Below are positions 1 to 7,615 of a stretch of DNA of 64,000 nt, in pieces. The stretch lies in contig JAYSSR010000062.1 in the NCBI GenBank assembly GCA_043720395.1, positions 1 through 64,000 on the forward strand, written 5' to 3'. Positions within the stretch are counted from its first letter, which is position 1, and each line of letters starts with the position of its first letter. Under the pieces are notes generated by a model that searched no databases, had not been told where the DNA came from, and saw nothing but the letters and a program-made list of their open reading frames with translations. The DNA comes from JANOYY01 sp043720395 (GTDB lineage Bacteria > Actinomycetota > Acidimicrobiia > Acidimicrobiales > JANYDT01). A program made the position numbers and the translations under genes.

Positions 1-848
1 CAAGCGCTCGTAAGCTCCGACGCTCAGGCGTCAACCTTCTTGCTGGACGCGCTCGGACCATTGCGATGCACCCGCTCTCGGCGGCCGAACTTGGCGACCA
101 GTTCGATCTCGTGCGATCGATTGCCATCGGACACCTGCCAACCGCACAGGTCGCTGACGATCCCGAGCGGTACCTCGCTGGTTACGTGGGCACCTATCTG
201 CGTGAGGAGGTGATGGCAGAGGCACTGACCCGAAACCTCGACGCATTCTCGCGGTTCCTGACCGCTGCAAGCTTCTCGCAGGCGAGCGTGTTGTCGATGA
301 CCTCGGTCGGGCGCGAAAGCGGTGTGAACCGCAAGACCGTCGAAGGGTACTTCGATCTGCTTGAAGACCTGTTGATTGCGTTCCGGCTCCCGGTCTTCCA
401 GCGGCGCGCCAAACGCGAACTCACATCACACCCGAAGTTCTACTTCTTCGACGCCGGGGTGTACCGGGCCATTCGACCGAGAGGTCCGCTCGATCCGGTC
501 GAGGAGATCGACGGCGCTGCGATCGAAACCCTCGTCGCACAGGAACTGAGAGCGGTCAACGACGGGTTGCAACTCGGCTACCAGCTGTCCTTCTGGCGCA
601 CACGCGCCGGGCAGGAAGTTGATTTCGTCCTCTACGGTGAGAAGGGGTTGATCGCCATTGAAGTGAAGCGGTCATCGCGCTATCGCGAGCAGGACCTTGC
701 CGCTCTACGACTCTTTGGTGAGGATTACCCGATGGCCCGCCGGTTCCTCTTCTACGGCGGCGACCGCGACTACGAAGTCGACGGCATCCGCGTGACACCG
801 CTCGCCCGAGCACTCCCCGACCTCCCAGGCATCCTGAGCGCGGCGTGA
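1..848 (+). CDS. ATP-binding protein, DUF4143 family (C-terminal part, cut by window start)
   Basis: The frame is open from base 3, so the gene begins upstream of the window and about 281 residues are visible. The first residues, reading SARKLRRSGVNLLAGRA and then MHPLSAAEL, match the end of the AAA ATPase domain in this family, just after Walker B. The rest is the DUF4143 part: a winged-helix-like stretch (VLSMTSVGRESGVNRKTVEGYF), then a PD-(D/E)XK-like core with VDFVLYG and AIEVKRSS. Family members are prokaryotic ATPases, often mobile or associated with toxin-antitoxin loci, with no settled biochemical role. The first ATG in frame (base 66) is internal and should not be taken as the start. 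The family assignment is secure; the function is not. Confidence 0.88.
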   Translation, partial: SARKLRRSGVNLLAGRARTIAMHPLSAAELGDQFDLVRSIAIGHLPTAQVADDPERYLAGYVGTYLREEVMAEALTRNLDAFSRFLTAASFSQASVLSMTSVGRESGVNRKTVEGYFDLLEDLLIAFRLPVFQRRAKRELTSHPKFYFFDAGVYRAIRPRGPLDPVEEIDGAAIETLVAQELRAVNDGLQLGYQLSFWRTRAGQEVDFVLYGEKGLIAIEVKRSSRYREQDLAALRLFGEDYPMARRFLFYGGDRDYEVDGIRVTPLARALPDLPGILSAA

Positions 849-1022
849 CTACCGATCGTCCGGACCACGCAGGTCACGATCTTCGCCCTTGCCAAAAGGT
901 CAGCTGCACCTTGCGCGTCGTCACGTGAATTGTCGACGATGCCCGGATTACGGGGAGCGGCCGAGAGGCAGATCATCAATGCACCGGGGCCACACGGGCC
1001 CCGGAACCACAAAGGAGCAACG

Positions 1023-1763
1023 ATGAACCTCACCACCAACCTTCGCAACCGTACGCCTGTGCGTATCGTCGCAACTGCAGCTGCTGTCCTGACCCTCTGC
1101 GGGCTCACGAGCCTGTCGTCGGCCGAGGCCGCACAGAAGCGTCCGCTTCGCCCGACCGGCGTCGCACTTCCTTCCATTCCCGTGACGCCCCGTTACGTGG
1201 TGAAAGCAACCTCGTTCTATGTCGGCGACGAAACCGGTCTCGATGATTCCGGGTCCGACGAGCCGTACTGGATCTTCAGCACCCATGCCACCGATGGCCG
1301 TACCTCGACGACGTCGTCTCACACGTTCGGTGACGTCGACTCGGGCGATACGCGAACCTTCCGGGCAGACGAGGGGTGTCTCTGGAGCCTGGGCTGCACC
1401 TCGGCCGCCGCTCCACGAGGCATCGGTTTCACGGTGCAACTCTGGGAGGAAGAGTTGGGCCAGGCCGAAGAGGTCAAGGCGAAGACCCAGGCATCGTTCG
1501 CAGACGCAGGAGACGTTCTCGCACTCCTCCCGGTGCCGGATTGGACCAAGTATCTCGACGACGTAGTCAGCTTCGTGCTCGGCTGGGCCGCCGACGACCA
1601 CGTCGAGACCGAGCGCTTCTACATCTCACCGGCCGACCTCGCAGCTCGCCTACCGGTGGCCGGCCGATCCTACGAAATAATCCGGCACTTCAGCGGCGAC
1701 GGAGGAACGCTGTACGGCCCCGCCGACTACGACCTGCGCATCGAGGTTCGCCGGGTGGCCTGA
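1023..1763 (+). CDS. Secreted protein of unknown function
   Basis: This 246-residue protein starts at an ATG preceded by AAAGGAGC at a good distance, which fixes the start. An in-frame GTG at 930 would give a charged, unlikely leader. The N-terminus is a Sec signal peptide: basic NRTPVR, hydrophobic IVATAAAVLTL, then an A-rich cleavage region near residue 37. The mature part has an acidic GDETGLDDSGSDEPYW stretch that could bind metal, two Cys in a GCLWSLGC motif and a C-terminal DYDLRIEV strand. I do not recognise the family. It lies alone between the DUF4143 ATPase and the FHA/kinase pair, with about 170 bases on each side. Confidence 0.75.
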   Translation: MNLTTNLRNRTPVRIVATAAAVLTLCGLTSLSSAEAAQKRPLRPTGVALPSIPVTPRYVVKATSFYVGDETGLDDSGSDEPYWIFSTHATDGRTSTTSSHTFGDVDSGDTRTFRADEGCLWSLGCTSAAAPRGIGFTVQLWEEELGQAEEVKAKTQASFADAGDVLALLPVPDWTKYLDDVVSFVLGWAADDHVETERFYISPADLAARLPVAGRSYEIIRHFSGDGGTLYGPADYDLRIEVRRVA

Positions 1764-1866
1764 CCACCCGCCGACCGGGCGGCTCCGTCACGAAACCGTC
1801 CCTTGATTGCACCAGCGACCTGCACACGCAGGTCGTTCGTGCGCGTCGAGACGAGCACGCACGCTC

Positions 1867-1971
1867 GTGCATCGCCGCCGAAGTTCCACGCGTGACACCT
1901 CACCCGGAACACCTTGTGTAACAACGGCCATGGCATCCGGCGTCACGCGTGGAACTTCGGCTTGCGTGCAC
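1867..1971. repeat. Long interrupted inverted repeat ahead of the FHA gene
   Basis: Bases 1878-1896 (CCGAAGTTCCACGCGTGAC) are the exact reverse complement of 1942-1960. A further imperfect five-base match at the outer ends extends the arms to about 30 bases, with a 45-base spacer. It sits after the secreted-protein gene and covers the alternative GTG start of the FHA gene at 1949. It may be a terminator, an operator or the ends of a lost small element; no T-run follows. Confidence 0.6.
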
Positions 1972-1984
1972 TAAACCTTGGGGC

Positions 1985-2587
1985 GTGGCCCACCTGGAAC
2001 TTTGGCTCCCCGGCGACGTGCGCGTGGTTCCTTTGTCCTTGCTTCCGGTGAGCATCGGCCGTGCATCGTCCAGCGACGTCGTTCTGGAGGCCGATCCCGA
2101 GGTATCACGGCTACACGCGGTCCTGGAACTCATCGGCGAGCACTGGTGCGTACGAGACCTCGGTTCGCGCAACGGCACGCTGGTGCAGGGAGCCCGTATC
2201 GGCGGTTCCATCGTCCTGCGCGACGGCGACGAGTTGCGGATCGGACGGTCGCGAATCGTGTTCCGATCGCACGAGGGGCCCGACGTGACGCGCACGGTCG
2301 GTGCCATGGCACCCCCGCCTCTCACGAGACGCGAACGAGACGTACTCCTGGCCCTGTTCCGTCCGGCGCTCGGCGCGGACACGTTCACGGAGCCCGCTTC
2401 CGTCCGCGAGATGGCGGCGATGCTGTTCGTGAGCGAGGCTGCGGTCAAACAGCACCTGGGCAACCTCTATGACAAGTTCGCCCTCGACGGCGACGGCGAA
2501 CGTCGGCGTACGCGTCTCGCGAACGAGGCGCTTCGCCGGGGTGCCGTGACGCTCGCGGATGCCCGGAACTGGAGTCCAGGTACGTGA
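1985..2587 (+). CDS. FHA domain protein with C-terminal LuxR-like helix-turn-helix
   Basis: The N-terminal half is an FHA phosphothreonine-binding domain with the family landmarks IGRASSSDVVL, SRLHAVLE and LGSRNGTLV. The C-terminal half carries LTRRERDVLLALF and a helix-turn-helix (VREMAAMLFVSEAAVKQHL) as in LuxR/NarL-type regulators, so phospho-dependent DNA binding is plausible. The GTG at 1985 is chosen because the alternative GTG at 1949 lies inside a 19-base inverted-repeat arm; the alternative adds 12 residues. The stop overlaps the start of the downstream Ser/Thr kinase by four bases (GTGA). The kinase is therefore the likely source of the phosphothreonine signal. Domain calls are sound; the DNA-binding role is inferred. 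Confidence 0.85.
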   Translation: MAHLELWLPGDVRVVPLSLLPVSIGRASSSDVVLEADPEVSRLHAVLELIGEHWCVRDLGSRNGTLVQGARIGGSIVLRDGDELRIGRSRIVFRSHEGPDVTRTVGAMAPPPLTRRERDVLLALFRPALGADTFTEPASVREMAAMLFVSEAAVKQHLGNLYDKFALDGDGERRRTRLANEALRRGAVTLADARNWSPGT

Positions 2588-4581
2588 GTGCCCTTTCGCC
2601 GGAACCTCGTGACGATGCGACCGCGGTCGTTCCTGCGGAGGAACGAGCCACAACCGCCCTTGGCCCTGATCTTGTCGATGCAGCCCTGATCGGCCGCGGT
2701 GGTTTCGGCGCCGTCTACCGAGCGCGCGAAGCGTCGCTGGACCGACTGGTGGCGGTGAAGGTGCTGTCCGGGCATTACGACGATCGGGCCCGCGCTCGGT
2801 TCCTCCGGGAGGGCCGGGCAATGGCGTCGCTCTCGGGTCATCCGAACATTCTTGCGGTGCACCGAGTCGGCGTTTCGGAGCACGGTGAGCCCTTCCTCGT
2901 GATGCCGTATCACCCGGCTGGCTCGCTCGACAGACGCCTGGCCAACGGCGTCTTGCCCTGGGCCGAAGCGGTGCGAATCGGCATCCGTCTCGCCGGGGCG
3001 GTAGCCGCCGCACACCAGGCAGGTGTTCTGCATCTCGACATCAAGCCGGCCAACGTTCTGCTGACGGAGTTCGGCGAACCGCAGTTGGCGGACTTCGGCA
3101 TTGCAAAGATCCGGTCCGACGCCGCCACGCAAACGACGCGACTGACCGCTTCTGTCGCCTATGCCGCCCCGGAGGTCATCGAGGGCCGCGCCCCCACGGC
3201 GGCGGCCGACGTCTACTCGTTCGGGTCGACGCTCTACGCGCTGCTCGCCGGACGATCACCCTTCGCGGCGCTGCCCGATGAGTCATTTGTCAGCCAATGC
3301 CTCCGGGTGGTCAGCCACCCCGTGCCAGCGATTGCGGGCATTCCGCCGGACCTGTTCGACGTTGTCCGATCAGCGATGACGAAGGATCCCGTCGATCGCC
3401 CGTCAGCCCTCGAAATCGGCCGCGCGTTGCAGCGGGTGGAGCGGGCGCATGGCCTTCGTCGAACGGACCTGGTCCTCACGAATTCGCGCACGATGGACGC
3501 ATCGCAATCCGAGGAGACCGAACCGGACGTCGGGCGAAACGTCGATCGGCGACGGCCACGAACCGCACGCCCGCGGGCTGTAGCCCTGGGGGCGGGCGTG
3601 CTCGTGCTGATCGTAGCGGCGCTCGTCGCGGTCCGAAGCGACCGCGGTGGCGATCGCGGACCCGCTCACCTTCGAGGCCCACGAGGTCTCACGGTCGCGC
3701 CAAACGGTGCGTTGATCGTGGCAGACACCGGCAACCACCGCGTGCTGAGCGTCCGAAACGACGGCTCGATCGCGGTCGTGGCCGGCACCGGCAAACTCGG
3801 GCAGGGACCTGATGGCGGCAAGGCCACAGAGACCGATCTGGATTTCCCTTCCGCCGTGGCGTACGCCGAGGACGGAACACTGGCTGTCGCGACCGGCGGA
3901 GGCATTCGCCTTGTCGATCGCAAGGGCATCGTGTCGACTGTCCCCACCTCGCTCTCGACATCGCTGAAGACCACTTTCCTGCTGCGGGCCCCTGGCCGCG
4001 GGTGGTACCTCGCCGAGTCGAGTCGCGTGCTGCTGGTCGACGTCGATGGCGCGCTTGCGGTCATGGCCGGGGGCGACTCGCCGGGCTTCTCCGGTGACGG
4101 CGGTCCTGCCAGGGAGGCCCGTCTCTCCGGTGTTCATGGCCTCGCGCTCGACCGTGAGGGCCGACTTCTCATCGCTGATTCCGGCAACGACCGCGTTCGG
4201 CGTATCGAGTCGGACGGCACGATCATCACTCTCTACGGCGGTGCTGCGGCGTCGCGTCTTGAGTCAACTCGGGCTGAGTATGCCCGCGTTTCGTCGCCCA
4301 TCGGCCTGGCATACGGGGCCGATCGGACGCTCTACGTCAGCGAACAGGGCACGAACCGGCTGCGGGCCATCGGCAGCGACGGTTCCATCCGGACCATCGC
4401 AGGCTCAGCCGCTGGGTTCACGGCCGGCTTCTCCGGGGACGGCACATCGGCTACAACGGCACGATTCGATCAGCTCGGCGCAGTGGCGACCCATCCGAAC
4501 GGGTCGGTTTTCGTCTGCGACGAACGCAACAATCGGGTGCGTCGGATCTCGGCGGTCGGCATCGTGTCAACCGTCGCCTGA
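2584..4581 (+). CDS. Membrane Ser/Thr protein kinase with extracellular NHL-type beta-propeller (PknD-like)
   Basis: This 665-residue protein has an N-terminal Hanks-type kinase domain: glycine loop GRGGFGAVY (37-45), the ATP Lys in VAVKVL (59), the catalytic loop HLDIKPANVLL (from 150) and DFG (170). The catalytic loop has Leu where Arg is usual (HLD instead of HRD), so regulation by activation-loop phosphorylation may differ. A basic stretch and a single transmembrane helix follow (about 332-350). The rest (about 360-665) is made of NHL repeats such as VADTGNHRVLSV, IADSGNDRVRRI and VCDERNNRVRRI, expected to form an outside sensor propeller. This is the architecture of mycobacterial PknD. 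It is coupled to the FHA gene by a GTGA overlap. The ligand is unknown. Confidence 0.9.
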   Translation: MSALSPEPRDDATAVVPAEERATTALGPDLVDAALIGRGGFGAVYRAREASLDRLVAVKVLSGHYDDRARARFLREGRAMASLSGHPNILAVHRVGVSEHGEPFLVMPYHPAGSLDRRLANGVLPWAEAVRIGIRLAGAVAAAHQAGVLHLDIKPANVLLTEFGEPQLADFGIAKIRSDAATQTTRLTASVAYAAPEVIEGRAPTAAADVYSFGSTLYALLAGRSPFAALPDESFVSQCLRVVSHPVPAIAGIPPDLFDVVRSAMTKDPVDRPSALEIGRALQRVERAHGLRRTDLVLTNSRTMDASQSEETEPDVGRNVDRRRPRTARPRAVALGAGVLVLIVAALVAVRSDRGGDRGPAHLRGPRGLTVAPNGALIVADTGNHRVLSVRNDGSIAVVAGTGKLGQGPDGGKATETDLDFPSAVAYAEDGTLAVATGGGIRLVDRKGIVSTVPTSLSTSLKTTFLLRAPGRGWYLAESSRVLLVDVDGALAVMAGGDSPGFSGDGGPAREARLSGVHGLALDREGRLLIADSGNDRVRRIESDGTIITLYGGAAASRLESTRAEYARVSSPIGLAYGADRTLYVSEQGTNRLRAIGSDGSIRTIAGSAAGFTAGFSGDGTSATTARFDQLGAVATHPNGSVFVCDERNNRVRRISAVGIVSTVA

Positions 4582-4628
4582 GCCGCACGCCCGCCACCCC
4601 ACCCAACCGACCAACTCAAGGAACATCC

Positions 4629-5597
4629 ATGGAACAGATACGACTTGGAAGGACTGGCCTCAAGGTCAGTCGCATAGCCCTTGGCTGCATGAGCTTCGGC
4701 GACACCTCGCGAGGCTTCAACGAGTGGTCACTCAACGAGGATGACTCGCAACCGTTCTTCCGTCAGGCCGTAGAACTCGGTATCACCTTCTGGGACACCG
4801 CGAACGTCTACTGCCTTGGCAGCTCCGAAGAAATCACCGGACGCGCCGTCACGAGATATTCGCGACGCGAGGACATCGTTCTCGCCTCGAAGGTGCATTT
4901 CAAGATGCATGGCGGCCCCGGCGGCCAAGGCCTGAGCCGCAAAGCGGTGATGGAACAGATCGACGCATCACTCAGTCGACTTGGCACCGACTACATCGAC
5001 CTCTACCAAATCCACCGATTCGACCCGAACACCCCCGTCGAGGAAACGATGGAAGCACTCCACGACGTTGTCAAGGCCGGCAAGGTCCGCTACATCGGGG
5101 CGTCATCAATGTGGGCATGGCAATTCGCCAAAATGCAACACGCCGCGGATCTGCACGGCTGGACCCGATTCGTGTCGATGCAAAACCAGTACAGCCTGTT
5201 GATGCGCGAGGAAGAACGCGAAATGTTGGGCCTGCTCGCCGACCAAGGCATTGGCTGCATCCCGTACTCACCACTCGCCAAAGGCCGAGTTTGCCGACCT
5301 TGGGGTGAACGCACGAATCGTATGGACGTCGACCCTGTCGGCCGACGCTTCGATATCGACGAAGACGCCCCCATCGTCGACGCCGTACAACGCATCGCTG
5401 AAGCCCGCGGCCTACCAATGGCCCAGATCGCACTCGCCTGGGTCCTCAAACACCCCGTCGTCACCGCACCAATCGTCGGTGCCACCAAACCACACCACCT
5501 CGAGGACGCGGTAAAAGCACCCGGCCTCCTGCTCACCGCGGACGAGATCGGGCAACTCGAAGCGCACTACCAGCCCCACCTGCCGAGCGCCTTCTGA
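4629..5597 (+). CDS. Aldo/keto reductase
   Basis: This 322-residue NADPH-dependent oxidoreductase has the TIM-barrel aldo/keto reductase fold. The N-terminus MEQIRLGRTGLKVSRIALG is typical. Catalytic tetrad positions are visible: Asp in FWDTANVY with its Tyr, Lys in LASKVHF and His in YQIHRF. The C-terminal cofactor region (LAWVLKHPVVTAPIVGATK) is also present. An AAGGAA ribosome site lies six bases before the ATG. It stands alone, 47 bases after the kinase gene, and the substrate cannot be told. A second, different aldo/keto reductase is encoded near the right end on the other strand. Confidence 0.93.
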   Translation: MEQIRLGRTGLKVSRIALGCMSFGDTSRGFNEWSLNEDDSQPFFRQAVELGITFWDTANVYCLGSSEEITGRAVTRYSRREDIVLASKVHFKMHGGPGGQGLSRKAVMEQIDASLSRLGTDYIDLYQIHRFDPNTPVEETMEALHDVVKAGKVRYIGASSMWAWQFAKMQHAADLHGWTRFVSMQNQYSLLMREEEREMLGLLADQGIGCIPYSPLAKGRVCRPWGERTNRMDVDPVGRRFDIDEDAPIVDAVQRIAEARGLPMAQIALAWVLKHPVVTAPIVGATKPHHLEDAVKAPGLLLTADEIGQLEAHYQPHLPSAF

Positions 5598-5647
5598 CAC
5601 AGGTCAAGAATTGCTTCAGTCGGCCCGGGTGCGGTCGATAAAAAGGC

Positions 5648-7456
5648 GTGACTCGTCACGACAGCGGTGCCAACGGTCTCGGCCTTCTCGCGGGCGTCGA
5701 AGGCACGCGAGTTGATCGCCTCGAAGACATCATCGAAGAGAGCACCGACTACATCGCAACGACGGACACCAACGGCATCGTGCTCTACGCCAACCGGGCG
5801 TTCCGCGAACGTTTCGAATCCACCCTCGTCGAGGGTGACTGGCGCGAACCGCGCAGCCTCTTCAGCTACTTCACCGACACGACCCGCAACGACTTCCTCG
5901 CCAACGCCGTCCCCGAACTGTGGAAGACCGGTCGGTGGAACGGCGAGATCATCGGTATCAGCGCCGACGGGGCCGACGTTCCGCTGTGGCAGTCGGCGAT
6001 CGCCCATCTCGGCGACGACGGAAAGCCGATCTTCTTCTCCGGCATCGCCCGCGACATGACGTCGATCAAGGCCGCCGAACAGTCCCAGCGCGCGTCCGAG
6101 GAACGCCTACGCGCGCTTGTTGCGCATGGAAACGACGTGATCCTCATCGTGACCGGTGAAGGGCGCATCACCTTTGCCAGCCCGTCAGTCCAGCGCGTCC
6201 TGGGCCACTCGCCCGATGCACTCAGAGACACGGTCGCGTTCGATCTCGTCCACCGCGACGACGTGAAGGCCGTCGTCACACGATTCGTCGCCCACACAAA
6301 CCACGACACGATCCCTCCGGGCGGGGAGTACTTCCGTGTCCGACACGCGGACCGCTCGTGGCGATGGGTCGAGGCGTTCACGGCCGACCACCTCCACACG
6401 CCAGGCATCCACGGCTACGTCATCAACGCCCGCGACATCACCTCCCGCTACGAAGCCGACGCCGAGCTCGCCCGCTCAGCGTCACTGCTGACGAGCGTCA
6501 TGGGTGCCGCCGCGAGTGAAGCAATCATCGTCACGGACCACACCGCCACCATCGTCGCATTCAGCCGAGGTGCCGAATACCTCCTGGGCTACGAGGCCGC
6601 CGAAGTCGTCGGCCACGCACACGCGAGCATCTTCCACCCCTCCGAACAGATCGCCGCCACCGCAGCACTGGTCGGCATCACTCCCGATGCACTCTTCCTC
6701 CACGAACCACCGCCAGGCCAGTCCATCGTGCGCCAATGGACGTTCATCCGAAAGGACAGCACAACCTTCGAAGGCTCGCTGATCATCTCGGCCCGCTTCG
6801 ACGAAACCGAAACGCTCGCCGGATTCCTGTACATAGCGGCTGACATCACCGAACGACGCATCTACGAAGCCGACCTCATAGAACAAGCCGAACACGACAC
6901 ACTTACGGGACTCCCCAACCGGACCCACCTCAACCGTGCCCTCGGCCTAGCCGTGTCCGACGCGTCCTGGCACACCCCCGGCCGCGTCCTCCTGTTCATC
7001 GACCTCGACCACTTCAAAGCGGTCAACGACACGCTCGGCCACGCCGCAGGCGACCACGTGCTCATTACCGTCGCCCAGAGACTTCGACATGTACTCCGAC
7101 CCGATGACATCATCGTCCGCCTCGGGGGCGACGAGTTCGTCGTACTGCTCGCGCCGAACATCACCACCGAAACGGCCATGGACATAGCCCATCGCATCGT
7201 CGCCGTAATCAACGAAAGGATCCCCATCGGCAACCAAGTCGTCCAGGTCGGCGCCAGCATCGGACTCTCCGTCAGCCATACCGACCAAAACCCGACCCAA
7301 CTCATCGCCGCTGCCGACTCCGCCGCGTACACCGCCAAAAACAGCGGTCGCAATCGAGTTGCAGCCGTCCAACATCCCGAAATCGGACTCCCACCCCGCA
7401 ACGCGACTTCAGCTCTGCAAGTCGGTTCCGTAATGCCGCAAAAGGCATCGGGCTGA
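5648..7456 (+). CDS. Diguanylate cyclase with three PAS domains (PAS-PAS-PAS-GGDEF)
   Basis: The protein has 602 residues and no signal peptide or membrane helix, so it is cytoplasmic. Three PAS/PAC sensor modules fill residues about 20-400, each ending in a PAC-like strand (FFSGIARDMTSI, YVINARDITSRY, LYIAADITERR). The GGDEF domain starts at DTLTGLPNRTHL and carries an intact GGDEF active site (493-497). An RPDD inhibitory I-site lies exactly five residues upstream, so it should make c-di-GMP and be product-inhibited. There is no EAL domain. The start is a GTG. The PAS ligands are unknown and no phosphodiesterase gene lies nearby. Confidence 0.93.
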   Translation: MTRHDSGANGLGLLAGVEGTRVDRLEDIIEESTDYIATTDTNGIVLYANRAFRERFESTLVEGDWREPRSLFSYFTDTTRNDFLANAVPELWKTGRWNGEIIGISADGADVPLWQSAIAHLGDDGKPIFFSGIARDMTSIKAAEQSQRASEERLRALVAHGNDVILIVTGEGRITFASPSVQRVLGHSPDALRDTVAFDLVHRDDVKAVVTRFVAHTNHDTIPPGGEYFRVRHADRSWRWVEAFTADHLHTPGIHGYVINARDITSRYEADAELARSASLLTSVMGAAASEAIIVTDHTATIVAFSRGAEYLLGYEAAEVVGHAHASIFHPSEQIAATAALVGITPDALFLHEPPPGQSIVRQWTFIRKDSTTFEGSLIISARFDETETLAGFLYIAADITERRIYEADLIEQAEHDTLTGLPNRTHLNRALGLAVSDASWHTPGRVLLFIDLDHFKAVNDTLGHAAGDHVLITVAQRLRHVLRPDDIIVRLGGDEFVVLLAPNITTETAMDIAHRIVAVINERIPIGNQVVQVGASIGLSVSHTDQNPTQLIAAADSAAYTAKNSGRNRVAAVQHPEIGLPPRNATSALQVGSVMPQKASG

Positions 7457-7460
7457 TTAC

Positions 7461-7490
7461 AAAGTCGCACAACGTCGCACAACGTCGCAC
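7461..7490 (+). repeat. Three tandem copies of a 10-base unit
   Basis: The unit AACGTCGCAC is repeated three times just after the diguanylate cyclase stop; the first copy has one mismatch (AAAGTCGCAC). It lies in the 159-base gap before the monooxygenase gene. It may be a binding-site array or simple slippage. Confidence 0.7.
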
Positions 7491-7544
7491 AAAAACGTCG
7501 ACCGGGTTGGAGGCCGCGATGGTGTCGACCTCCGGGTCTCTGAA

Positions 7545-7571
7545 CCAGGCGGAGCGGCCGAAGCCGCCTGG
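7545..7571 (+). promoter_or_regulatory. 8-base inverted repeat upstream of the monooxygenase gene
   Basis: CCAGGCGG and CCGCCTGG form perfect 8-base arms 11 bases apart, 45 bases before the ATG. A TACCGT hexamer at 7588-7593 could be a -10 box. The size and place fit a repressor operator, but a simple hairpin is equally possible. Confidence 0.35.
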
Positions 7572-7615
7572 CGTGGTGACGTCCTCCTACCGTACGGTGG
7601 CCACCCGGAGGACCC

